64,000 nt of DNA from JANQIV01 sp050117315 (GTDB lineage: Bacteria > Bacteroidota > Ignavibacteria > Ignavibacteriales > Melioribacteraceae). Both the position numbers and the translations under genes were made by a program. Under the pieces are notes generated by a model, which was not told the origin of the DNA, searched no databases, and saw nothing but the letters and a program-made list of their open reading frames with translations. Location: the NCBI GenBank assembly GCA_050117315.1, contig JASFMY010000020.1, forward strand, positions 1-64,000, given 5' to 3'. Shown here one piece after another: positions 9,177-17,216 of this stretch. Position 1 is the first letter of the stretch; every line of letters begins with the position of its first letter.

Positions 9177-10883
9177 ATGATTAAACAATTACTATCCCTA
9201 ACGATGTTAATTATTGTTACGTTTTTTAATAATCCTTTATACGCAACTGAAGAGAAAGGAGATACCTTAGTTATTCACCAAACTGATCATGATGCAACGC
9301 CTTGGAATGAAATTGTTGCTGCCGATACAAATGATGATGGTTCCCGCAAGCATTTGGTCTATGAGCTTGAGCCGGGCGGATGGTATCCTATGTCCGGGAA
9401 ACTTACAGCAGGTACTTATGATTTGCATATCGTAAGTGGAGAAAGAACTTCAGGTGAATCAAGACCCTATATTCTTGTCCAGGATGGGTGGAGCGGATGG
9501 TATATGTTGAGCGGAGAGATGAATATAATTTTGGAAGGCCTTCATATAATGCAGTGCGATGAAACATCCGATGGTAATATAACTGCATGGGCACGAGCCG
9601 GTTTAGAAGTTACAGGAGAAAATGCTGAAGTAATTCTTCATGATAATATATGGGATTTTAATACGGGTTTTGCTTTATCGGCTAGCAAAGATGGTCTAAA
9701 TATGAAAGTAACTAATTGTCTGTTCCGTTTCAATAAACCACTTAATAACAGTGTGTGGTCAGGACAGGGATTCGATATTAGTTCAGCTGAATTAGATACT
9801 GTAATTATGCAAAACTGTACATGGTATGGCGGCGGTTCCTTTCTAACTAATACTTGGGAGTCAACTGAAAATCTTTTTAAGATGGATCATTGTACAATAG
9901 CTGATTGGGTACAATTCCCTATTCATGGTGTGCATTATACAAATGCCGAGTTTACAAACATGTTATTTTATAATGCGCACACTATGGGTGAAGATTCCAT
10001 GCAAATTGGAAGCACAGTTCCCGATCCCTTACCTTACGGTATATTGAATATAGATACACTTTACACTGATTTATTAGGTGTGGTTGATTATGCGAAAGAA
10101 GCAACCAGGAATATGATTGTTAAAAACAATAATAATTTTGTAAAACAAAATATTAAAGATTATTGGGCTGTAGCTATGTCTGATCCAGTAAAGTATCATG
10201 GATTTGTAGTTGCAGATCCAACATTTTATGATGGATTTATGAACTCCCGTACTCGGGCAATGTTTGAAGACGATGAAACCTGGCCTGGTTTAATACTAAA
10301 AAACACAACAAGTTTAGATCCACAATTTGAAGATTACTTTGATTATTCAGATACTTTAATTAACTACTCCAAATACTATTATAATCAATCAAATGGAGCT
10401 TGGCCAGATGTACCGGCAACTACATTTATGCTCGACCCGGATGGTGAACCATTATCTCCTACTGATCCGATGTTTTATAATTTAAAGATTACTAATCCTG
10501 AATTAAGAAAAGCAAGTACAACAGGCGGACCTATTGGGGATTTAACATGGGAATTACCAGACGGTTATAATAGCGTTCAATCAGATATTACAGATGTAGA
10601 AGCAAATAATACGTTGTCAACAGAATTTGTTCTAAATCAAAATTATCCTAACCCGTTTAATCCAACAACAAATATTGAATTTGCGGTTCCTAAGAGTGAT
10701 TATGTTACATTAAAAGTATTTAATATTTTGGGTCAGGAAGTAGCTACATTAATTAACAGACAAATGTCAGCCGGCAGCTACAAAATAGATTTTGATGCTT
10801 CCGAATTAAGTAGCGGTATTTATATCTACAGATTAAAAGCGGGTTCGTTGACAAGCTCTAAAAAAATGATATTATTGAAATAG
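9177..10883 (+). CDS. Secreted beta-helix-like protein with T9SS sorting domain (paralogue)
   Basis: A 568-residue paralogue of the 7153-8889 product with the same order: signal peptide (to about residue 24, NPLYATEEK), right-handed beta-helix-like middle (LHDNIWDFNTGF, MQNCTWYGGGSF, MDHCTIADW), conserved tail (MNSRTRAMFEDD, TTGGPIGDLTWEL) and a T9SS type A domain from about residue 490. The last 180 codons are almost identical in DNA to the first copy while the N-terminal half has diverged, suggesting recent exchange at the 3' end. GGGAGGTC precedes the ATG. The receptor expected upstream is reduced to a remnant, so this protein may work with a receptor elsewhere. An IS200-like element begins just after its stop. 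Confidence 0.8.
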   Translation: MIKQLLSLTMLIIVTFFNNPLYATEEKGDTLVIHQTDHDATPWNEIVAADTNDDGSRKHLVYELEPGGWYPMSGKLTAGTYDLHIVSGERTSGESRPYILVQDGWSGWYMLSGEMNIILEGLHIMQCDETSDGNITAWARAGLEVTGENAEVILHDNIWDFNTGFALSASKDGLNMKVTNCLFRFNKPLNNSVWSGQGFDISSAELDTVIMQNCTWYGGGSFLTNTWESTENLFKMDHCTIADWVQFPIHGVHYTNAEFTNMLFYNAHTMGEDSMQIGSTVPDPLPYGILNIDTLYTDLLGVVDYAKEATRNMIVKNNNNFVKQNIKDYWAVAMSDPVKYHGFVVADPTFYDGFMNSRTRAMFEDDETWPGLILKNTTSLDPQFEDYFDYSDTLINYSKYYYNQSNGAWPDVPATTFMLDPDGEPLSPTDPMFYNLKITNPELRKASTTGGPIGDLTWELPDGYNSVQSDITDVEANNTLSTEFVLNQNYPNPFNPTTNIEFAVPKSDYVTLKVFNILGQEVATLINRQMSAGSYKIDFDASELSSGIYIYRLKAGSLTSSKKMILLK

Positions 10884-10922
10884 TAATACTCACGTAGGTT
10901 TTTGTTTATTGAAAAACGAAAA

Positions 10923-10941
10923 CCACTACCTAAGGTAGAGG
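10923..10941. repeat. Left-end hairpin of the IS200-like element
   Basis: CCACTACC pairs with GGTAGAGG (one A-A mismatch) around TAA. It mirrors the right-end hairpin and is the expected structure bound by the transposase on single-stranded DNA. Confidence 0.6.
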
Positions 10942-10993
10942 TCAGCCCAAATGGTTTGACCGTTTGAAAAGAATTAAGAATTAGATATAATAA

Positions 10994-11028
10994 ACCTCCC
11001 GTCTAGAAGGTATCCGCAAACGGGAGGT
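10994..11028 (+). promoter_or_regulatory. Hairpin masking the tnpA ribosome-binding site
   Basis: ACCTCCCG (10994-11001) is exactly complementary to CGGGAGGT (11021-11028). The 3' arm contains the GGGAGG ribosome-binding site five bases before the tnpA ATG at 11033. The hairpin would hide the site and damp transposase translation, as known for IS200 leader hairpins. The structure is seen; the regulatory effect is inferred. Confidence 0.65.
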
Positions 11029-11032
11029 AGAA

Positions 11033-11461
11033 ATGAGTCGCTTAAGAAAATTAACACACACATTATATGAATGCAAGTATCATATAGTAATATGCCCGAA
11101 ATACCGATATAGAATATTTGAGGGAGATATAGCAGAATACACAAGGCAGAAATTATATCAACTATGCAGAGAAAAAGATATGGTAGAGATATTGGAAATG
11201 AATATAGAAAAGGATCATATTGATATAGTTGTGTCGATTCCCCCGAAATATTCAATATCATCAATGATGGGATTTTTGAAGGGAAAGATATCAATCAATC
11301 TATTTCAGAGATATGAAAAGCAAGGGAAAAAATATTGGGGAAGAGATCTGTGGACAAGAGGCTATTGCGTAAGTACAGTGGGCATAGATGAAGAAAAAAT
11401 CAGAAAATATGTAAAATGGCAAGAGAAGAACGATAGAACAAATGAACAACTAGAATTATAA
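11033..11461 (+). CDS. tnpA: IS200-like transposase TnpA (Y1, HUH superfamily)
   Basis: A 142-residue transposase of the usual IS200 length. Family features are HTLYECKYHIVICPKYRYRI at the N-terminus, SIPPKYSISSMMGFLKGK in the centre, and GRDLWTRGYCVSTVG followed by the catalytic tyrosine segment KYVKWQEKN. It cuts and joins single-stranded DNA at hairpin ends. The metal-binding motif, normally H-hydrophobic-H, reads DHIDIVVS here (near residue 63), so Asp replaces the second His. This may weaken or abolish activity, although Asp can also bind metal. Start ATG 11033 with masked GGGAGG. Confidence 0.85.
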   Translation: MSRLRKLTHTLYECKYHIVICPKYRYRIFEGDIAEYTRQKLYQLCREKDMVEILEMNIEKDHIDIVVSIPPKYSISSMMGFLKGKISINLFQRYEKQGKKYWGRDLWTRGYCVSTVGIDEEKIRKYVKWQEKNDRTNEQLEL

Positions 11462-11501
11462 AGACAATACAACAGGGTGCCTTCTAGGACATTTATAAAA
11501 G

Positions 11502-11520
11502 CCACCACCTCTGGTGGTGG
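11502..11520. repeat. Right-end hairpin of the IS200-like element
   Basis: CCACCACC (11502-11509) pairs perfectly with GGTGGTGG (11513-11520) around TCT. It lies about 40 bases after the transposase stop and may double as its terminator. Confidence 0.65.
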
Positions 11521-11697
11521 TATTTGACTTTTCTATTTCACACAACGGGTTCAATTTAATATTTTGTCACCTTTGTTGATCTTGTACCAATATTTTTTTG
11601 CAAAGGCAATAAAAACACTTGACAATCCAAGTTTTATTTCTCATTTTTTCACATAAAAATTTATCAATAAAATAAACCACATATTTTTTTAAAAAAA

Positions 11698-11715
11698 TAT
11701 GTGTACGTACACATA
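11698..11715. promoter_or_regulatory. LacI-family operator candidate (first regulator)
   Basis: TATGTGTACGTACACATA is a perfect 18-base palindrome with the central CG typical of LacI/GalR operators, 85 bases upstream of the first LacI gene. The same core GTGTACGTACAC recurs before the second LacI gene at 12972-12983. Autoregulation is the simplest reading. Confidence 0.7.
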
Positions 11716-11799
11716 AACGTAATAGGTTGTCAATAGTGGAATTATTTAACTCATTAGTTTTAAAAGTATAGATATTCTTAAAATTATGAGAAATTAGAA

Positions 11800-12852
11800 G
11801 TGGCTACTATCAAAGATATCGCAAAACTTGCTAATGTCTCTATTGGAACAGTTGATCGTGTATTACATAATCGCAGTTATGTCTCACCGGATACTAGGAA
11901 AAAGGTTGAACAGGCCATTAAGACCTTAAACTACACTCCAAATATTTATGCTCGCCAACTTAAATTAGCTAAAAAATATGAATTCGGTATATTAATTCCC
12001 GAATTGACTTATGATAATAATTATTGGGAAGAGCCTGAAATTGGAATGCGAAAAGCCGGGAAAGAATTAAAATCTCACAATATAAAATTAAAATTCTTTC
12101 ATTTCGATCCCCGTTCAGGGAATTCCTTTAAAGAAAAGTGTGCTCATATATTAAAAGAAAATTTAGATGGTTTATTGATTTCTCCAGTTCTAATTAATCC
12201 TACTAAAGAATTTGTTTCGCAAATTCCCCATAAAACACCTTATATTTTTATTGACTCTGATTTACCTGGGACTAGACGAATTGCGTTTATTGGACAAGAT
12301 GCTTATAAAAGCGGCATTTTAGCAGGAAAATTAATGAGAATGATAATTGGTGATAGTGGTGATATTGCTATAATTCGTGTAATACCAGAAAGTTATAATC
12401 TTGAGCTACGCATTAAAGGATTCCAAAGCTATTTTCAGGATAATAATTTTAATAATACTATTCATATTTATGAAAGACCGGAGGGAGAAGATTTATTTGA
12501 TTTTAATGTATTCTTAAAAGGTATTATAAATAAGCATGTTCTTAAAGGGATATTTGTGACCAATGCATTAACATTTTGGATTACTTCTTTTATAGAATTA
12601 AATAACTATCAAAATAAAATCAAAATTATAGGTTATGATTTAATAAAAGAAAATGTTGCTTTTTTAAATAAATCGATAATTGATTTTTTAATCTGTCAAT
12701 CTCCAATTGCACAAGGTTATCAGGGTATACAATTATTGTATAGAAAAGTTGTTTTAAATCAAGATATTGATGATAAAATCATGATGCCAATAGATATTGT
12801 TACAAAAGAGAATATTGAGTTTTACAAATATTCATCCATTGAAAATATATAA
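11800..12852 (+). CDS. LacI-family transcriptional regulator (copy 1)
   Basis: A 350-residue regulator. Residues 2-60 are the LacI helix-turn-helix and hinge helix (TIKDIAKLANVSIGTVDRVLHNR, then VEQAIKTLNYTPNIYARQL). Residues about 65-340 form a periplasmic-binding-protein-like effector domain (GLLISPVLIN, FIDSDLPG, FIGQDAYKSGILAGKLM, IIGYDLIKENVAFL). The effector is probably a sugar or glycoside. The start is GTG at 11800; the MATIKDIA frame has no ATG, and the second copy starts the same way. It is followed by a close duplicate and lies between two receptor cassettes, so those are the likely targets besides its own promoter. Confidence 0.9.
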   Translation: MATIKDIAKLANVSIGTVDRVLHNRSYVSPDTRKKVEQAIKTLNYTPNIYARQLKLAKKYEFGILIPELTYDNNYWEEPEIGMRKAGKELKSHNIKLKFFHFDPRSGNSFKEKCAHILKENLDGLLISPVLINPTKEFVSQIPHKTPYIFIDSDLPGTRRIAFIGQDAYKSGILAGKLMRMIIGDSGDIAIIRVIPESYNLELRIKGFQSYFQDNNFNNTIHIYERPEGEDLFDFNVFLKGIINKHVLKGIFVTNALTFWITSFIELNNYQNKIKIIGYDLIKENVAFLNKSIIDFLICQSPIAQGYQGIQLLYRKVVLNQDIDDKIMMPIDIVTKENIEFYKYSSIENI

Positions 12853-12866
12853 TTTTTTAATTCTTA

Positions 12867-12882
12867 TGTGTACGTTAACACA
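12867..12882. promoter_or_regulatory. Degenerate operator-like site between the LacI genes
   Basis: TGTGTACGTTAACACA has the TGTGT and ACACA half-sites of the operators at 11698 and 12971 but two extra central bases and mismatched centre pairs. It starts 14 bases after the first LacI stop. It may be a weak second site or a decayed operator. Confidence 0.35.
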
Positions 12883-12970
12883 ATTAGTTATTCACTTCTC
12901 ACGATGCTAATAGAGGTTTATGAAAATTTGTTAATATAAATGAACTATCAAATTTTTTTTAAAAATAATC

Positions 12971-12984
12971 TGTGTACGTACACT
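12971..12984. promoter_or_regulatory. LacI-family operator candidate (second regulator)
   Basis: TGTGTACGTACACT contains the perfect 12-base palindrome GTGTACGTACAC, 73 bases before the second LacI gene, matching the site before the first copy in sequence and position. The flanking AAATAATC and GTAATATGTTGTCAA sequences also resemble those around 11698, as expected of a tandem duplication including the promoter. Confidence 0.7.
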
Positions 12985-13056
12985 CAAGTGTAATATGTTG
13001 TCAAAAATAGAATTATTTAAAAGTATTGATATTCTTGAAATTATGAGGAATTAGAA

Positions 13057-14109
13057 GTGGCTACTATCAAAGATATCGCAAAACTTGCTAATGTCTCTAT
13101 TGGAACAGTAGATCGTGTAATACACAATCGTGGTTATGTCTCTCCTGATACTAAGAAAAGAGTTAAACAGGCCATTAAGACTTTAAACTACTCTCCTAAT
13201 GTTTATGCTCGCCAACTTAAATTAGCTAAAAAATATGAAATCGGTATTTTAATGCCCGAATTGCATCAGGATGCTAATTATTGGGAACAATCTGCCATTG
13301 GGATGCTCGAAGCCGGGAAGGAATTAGAATCTCAAAATATAAAATTAAAATTTTTTCATTTCGATCGCTATTCAGAGGCTTCCTTTAACGAAAAGTGTTC
13401 TCAAATACTGAAAGAAGATTTAGATGGTTTACTGATTGCTCCAGTTCTAATTAATCTTACTAAAGAATTTCTTTCTCGAATTCCTCGTAAAACTCCTTAT
13501 ATCTTTTTCGACTCGGATTTACCTGATACCAAGCGAATTACGTTTATTGGACAAGATGCTTATCAAAGCGGTATTTTAGCAGGAAAATTAATGAGAATAC
13601 TGATTGATGATAGTGGAGATATTGCTATAATTCGTGTAATGCCAGAAGATTATCATATTAGTCAACGTACTTTAGGATTCCAAAGCTATTTTCAGGATAA
13701 TAACATAAAAAATAATATTCAAGTTTATGAATGGGCGGAAAGCCCTGATTTGAGTAGTATTAACGCATTATTAAACACAATTATAGACAACAAAAATTTT
13801 AAAGGGATATTTGTAACCAATGCATTAACATTTTTAGTTGCTTCTTATATGGAATTAAATAATAACCAAAATAAAATCAGAATTATAGGTTATGATTTAA
13901 TAAAAGAAAATGTTGCTTTCTTAAATAAATCGGTAATTGATTTTTTAATCTGTCAATCTCCAATTGCACAAGGTTATCAGGGTATACAATTATTGTATAG
14001 GAAAGTCGTTTTAAATCAAAATATTGATGATAAAATTATGATGCCAATAGATATTGTTACAAAAGAGAATATTGAGTTTTACAAATATGCATCCAGAAAA
14101 AATATGTAA
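13057..14109 (+). CDS. LacI-family transcriptional regulator (copy 2, tandem duplicate)
   Basis: A 350-residue duplicate of the preceding regulator, offset by 1257 bases and starting with the same GTG. The DNA-binding domain is almost unchanged (TIKDIAKLANVSIGTVDRVIHNR), so both copies should read the same operator. The last ~90 residues are nearly identical too. The middle of the effector domain differs most (HQDANYWEQSAIGM against TYDNNYWEEPEIGM; WAESPDLSSINALL against RPEGEDLFDFNVFL), suggesting divergence in ligand preference. The downstream receptor gene starts 38 bases after its stop and may be co-transcribed with it. Confidence 0.9.
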   Translation: MATIKDIAKLANVSIGTVDRVIHNRGYVSPDTKKRVKQAIKTLNYSPNVYARQLKLAKKYEIGILMPELHQDANYWEQSAIGMLEAGKELESQNIKLKFFHFDRYSEASFNEKCSQILKEDLDGLLIAPVLINLTKEFLSRIPRKTPYIFFDSDLPDTKRITFIGQDAYQSGILAGKLMRILIDDSGDIAIIRVMPEDYHISQRTLGFQSYFQDNNIKNNIQVYEWAESPDLSSINALLNTIIDNKNFKGIFVTNALTFLVASYMELNNNQNKIRIIGYDLIKENVAFLNKSVIDFLICQSPIAQGYQGIQLLYRKVVLNQNIDDKIMMPIDIVTKENIEFYKYASRKNM

Positions 14110-14146
14110 TTTATTCTATTCACTTTTTATAGAAGGAGGAAGAATA

Positions 14147-17116
14147 ATGTACCAAAAACTACTATTTATCATGCTTTTTTTATTCTGTATGGTAAATCAT
14201 CTTTTGGCAGTAAATACTGGGAAAATTGCCGGAAGAGTTACCGATACAGAGACCGGATCAAACCTGCCTGCTGCAAATGTACTAATTGAGGGAACATCAA
14301 TTGGTACAGCGACAGATTTAAACGGAAGATTTATCATTCCGGGAGTTCAACCTGGTACCTATCAATTAACAATTAGTTATGTTGGCTACAAAAAAAAGAC
14401 GATGAGCGTAACGGTGCCAGATGGAAATAAAATAGTTGAAATCAAATGCGAGTTGGAACATGAAACCATTAGTGGAGAAACTGTTGTGATAACCGCACAG
14501 GCGGAAGGACAACAGGCGGCCATTAACCAGCAGCTTAGATCCAACAATATAAAAAATGTTATTTCCGCTGAACGTATACAAGAAATACCTGAGGTCAGCG
14601 CTGCAGAAGCTGTTGGCCGTTTACCAGGGATTTCACTTAAGGATGATAAAATGGTGATCCGGGGATTATCACCACACTATAACCAGATCCAGATTGATGG
14701 ATTTGATATGGCTTCCACAGATGATACTACGCGGAGCAGTGGTTTGGGAATGATTTCCCAATATATGCTTGGCGGTATAGAAGTAACCAAATCCGCCATG
14801 GCGGATAACGAAGCAAATGTGATTGGTGCTACGGTTAATTTGATTTTGAAAGAAGCACCGGACGAACCCACCTTGAATGTATTGCTTGAAAATGGCTACA
14901 ATGATGTTAGTGATTCTTACGAAAATCCTAAAATTATTATAAATGGAAGTAAACGCTTTTATAACAATTTAATTGGTGTCTTCGGTCAATTGACATATGA
15001 GAATGGACATACTGGTACGGATGAGATGACAGCGGTTTATGCTGAGTACTTTGATGATGATGCTGGAAAAAATAAAACAGTAGTAGATAGAATGGACCTG
15101 CTGGATGTTAACGATCATATGAAATATCGTCTTGGGGCTTCCCTGCTAACGGATTATACAACAAATACAACCAAAATTAAATTCAGCAATTTTTTTAGCT
15201 CAAGAGAATCTGAGAAATTAACGCGTTCTGCAACATTTGACGACGGAATTTCACATAATCTTGAATTCAATAAAGAAAATATTACCATCCTGAATAATTC
15301 CTTAAAAATAGAGCAATACATCGGTGATTATAAATTAAGTGGCAGTGTTGCTTATGCCTATGCCAAAAATGAATCTCCTCTTGGAGTTTCAACCGGGATG
15401 TGGGATAATAATGGAATAATGGATGACGCTGCTTATTTTGATGCCCCTCCGATCGAAATACCTAAATTAGGTACTGTTGACTTTCATCTTGAAGAATCCT
15501 CAATAGGAGAAATTAGGGAGAAAACCCACAATTCTGAAAACAGCCAGCTCTCCTTCAACTTTGATATTGAGAGACAATTTGAAATTACAAATTGGATGGG
15601 ACTTAATATTCAAATGGGAGCTATGTATAAACATCAGTCCAAGGAGTATGATTATAATGAAGGTTTCATATCCTTTAATCAGGAACAAGACTGGAGAGGG
15701 TTAATGCAAGCATTGGCTGCCGCCGATATTCCATGGTTGCCCAATACAGTGGCTGAATTTCGAGCGGAACCTTCCCATAATCCATCCCCCTTTTTCGCGG
15801 GCACTTTAGTAGTAGATCCTGATTATGAAGAAGATGATCTTCTGTTAGGTGATTATGATCTCAAAGAAATGCCTGATAAAGACAGGGTGCTTTACCTGCT
15901 TGATTTTGCCAAATCAAAAAATTATTATTTTCAACAAAATTCCCTGTCCTATCAAACTGATTATCATGGTACAGAAGATTACACCGGTGCTTATATAATG
16001 CCCCAGATCGATCTTTTGGGAAAACTTACTCTTAATCTCGGTATTCGTTATGAACGCAATGAGACTGACTATACAGCTTGGCGCTTACCTCTGGTCGCAT
16101 TTGAAAGCCCAACGACTCCTTGGACAGAAATAGCCAATTATTATGTGGACCGCAAACGAAAAAATGAGTTTTTACTGCCAATGCTCCACGCCATTTACAG
16201 ACCGTTTGATTGGTTTAGTGTTAAAGCAAGTTATACACATACGTTATCACGTCCAAAGTTTCAAGATTTCATTCCCAGGTGGCGAATCAATCAAAATACT
16301 ATCGTATATAATGATCCCTATCTGAAACCTGCGCTCGCTGAGAATATTGATCTTTATCTTTCTTTTCATGAAGCAAAATTGGGTCTTTTTACAATAGGAG
16401 GTTTCCATAAAAATATTAAAGATCTTGTATTTAAGCACGGTGAAATCCCTCTTAGCCAGGTGGGAAGTGCAGCCGAACTGACGGAAATGTTTGATGGGTT
16501 GCCTGGAAATGAGGCTGTTAATAAGAGAATGAACTGGACTATGAATAGTTCTGAAGCTGCCTATGTAAATGGAATAGAACTGGAATGGCAGACTAGCTTT
16601 TGGTATTTACCCGGTTTGCTTAAAGGCCTGGTTTTAAATGTGAATTTTACAAAACAAAGTTCAGAGGCAAAATATCCGAGGGTTGATAAATCGGAGATTA
16701 TTACCGGGTATGATACAACATATATATTTGGCCAAATTAGAATTACACCTAAAACTGAAACAGTTTATGCAGATACTTTTTATACCCGCCGCATGATTGA
16801 CCAGGCGAATGAGATTTTTAACATAGCCATCGGATATGATTATATGGGATTTTCTATCCGGGCTTCCATGAAATTTACAGACGATTTATTTCAAAGAGCC
16901 GAATACCATGAAGTTTATAATGAGAATACTAAGGAACGTTATAATTATGATATAGCCATTCGTCAGGTGCTTCCACTTGATGGATTAAACGCCTATTGTA
17001 ATATCACAAATATAGGGCGGTCAAGATATATCCAAATCAATAATGGCTCAGGGAATTCAACAATTGAAAGATATGGAGGTATCGGCCTTGCATTTGGACT
17101 GAGATACAAGCTATAA
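14147..17116 (+). CDS. TonB-dependent receptor with carboxypeptidase-regulatory domain
   Basis: A 989-residue outer-membrane receptor, paralogous to the one at 4040. In order: signal peptide (about 1-22, ending HLLAVN); CarboxypepD_reg-like domain (GKIAGRVTDTETGSNLPAAN, about 24-105); plug (IPEVSAAEAVGRLPGISL, VIRGLSPHYNQIQIDGFD); and a barrel ending in GLRYKL. Upstream in-frame codons overlap the LacI gene, but AGGAGGAAGAATA sits directly before ATG 14147, so that start is chosen. The ORF begins only 38 bases after the second LacI gene, pointing to control by that regulator. A T9SS beta-helix gene follows. Base and codon use are slightly more GC-rich than in the first receptor. Ligand unknown, probably a glycan. 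Confidence 0.9.
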   Translation: MYQKLLFIMLFLFCMVNHLLAVNTGKIAGRVTDTETGSNLPAANVLIEGTSIGTATDLNGRFIIPGVQPGTYQLTISYVGYKKKTMSVTVPDGNKIVEIKCELEHETISGETVVITAQAEGQQAAINQQLRSNNIKNVISAERIQEIPEVSAAEAVGRLPGISLKDDKMVIRGLSPHYNQIQIDGFDMASTDDTTRSSGLGMISQYMLGGIEVTKSAMADNEANVIGATVNLILKEAPDEPTLNVLLENGYNDVSDSYENPKIIINGSKRFYNNLIGVFGQLTYENGHTGTDEMTAVYAEYFDDDAGKNKTVVDRMDLLDVNDHMKYRLGASLLTDYTTNTTKIKFSNFFSSRESEKLTRSATFDDGISHNLEFNKENITILNNSLKIEQYIGDYKLSGSVAYAYAKNESPLGVSTGMWDNNGIMDDAAYFDAPPIEIPKLGTVDFHLEESSIGEIREKTHNSENSQLSFNFDIERQFEITNWMGLNIQMGAMYKHQSKEYDYNEGFISFNQEQDWRGLMQALAAADIPWLPNTVAEFRAEPSHNPSPFFAGTLVVDPDYEEDDLLLGDYDLKEMPDKDRVLYLLDFAKSKNYYFQQNSLSYQTDYHGTEDYTGAYIMPQIDLLGKLTLNLGIRYERNETDYTAWRLPLVAFESPTTPWTEIANYYVDRKRKNEFLLPMLHAIYRPFDWFSVKASYTHTLSRPKFQDFIPRWRINQNTIVYNDPYLKPALAENIDLYLSFHEAKLGLFTIGGFHKNIKDLVFKHGEIPLSQVGSAAELTEMFDGLPGNEAVNKRMNWTMNSSEAAYVNGIELEWQTSFWYLPGLLKGLVLNVNFTKQSSEAKYPRVDKSEIITGYDTTYIFGQIRITPKTETVYADTFYTRRMIDQANEIFNIAIGYDYMGFSIRASMKFTDDLFQRAEYHEVYNENTKERYNYDIAIRQVLPLDGLNAYCNITNIGRSRYIQINNGSGNSTIERYGGIGLAFGLRYKL

Positions 17117-17155
17117 CTTAACTAATTGGAGGGAAAAATGAAAAGAGGACCATAG
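17117..17155 (+). pseudogene. Orphan beta-helix-gene leader with a five-codon ORF
   Basis: Just after the receptor stop, AACTTAACTAA, then GGAGGG (17128-17133) and ATG (17138), reproduces the leader found before the beta-helix genes at 7153 and 9177. Here the frame ends after five codons (MKRGP, TAG 17153-17155). It looks like the front of a lost beta-helix gene; the present one starts at 17217 with its own AGGAGGAG site. A short regulatory leader ORF is the alternative. Confidence 0.4.
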
Positions 17156-17216
17156 TCAGGATTTCTTGTATGTTTCAATTAAAAAATAAAATTAATCTAT
17201 TTAGTTAGGAGGAGTT

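Larger units (their letters stand above)
10910..11530 (+). mobile_element. IS200/IS605-family insertion sequence (IS200-like, single tnpA)
   Basis: A compact element of about 0.6 kb: one Y1 transposase gene between two subterminal hairpins of similar shape. The left hairpin is CCACTACC-TAA-GGTAGAGG (10923-10941) and the right is CCACCACC-TCT-GGTGGTGG (11502-11520). Hairpin ends without inverted terminal repeats or target duplication are the mark of this family. Exact cleavage points cannot be read from one copy, so the outer coordinates are approximate. It sits immediately 3' of a beta-helix gene and 5' of the LacI pair. No tnpB accessory gene is present. Confidence 0.8.
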
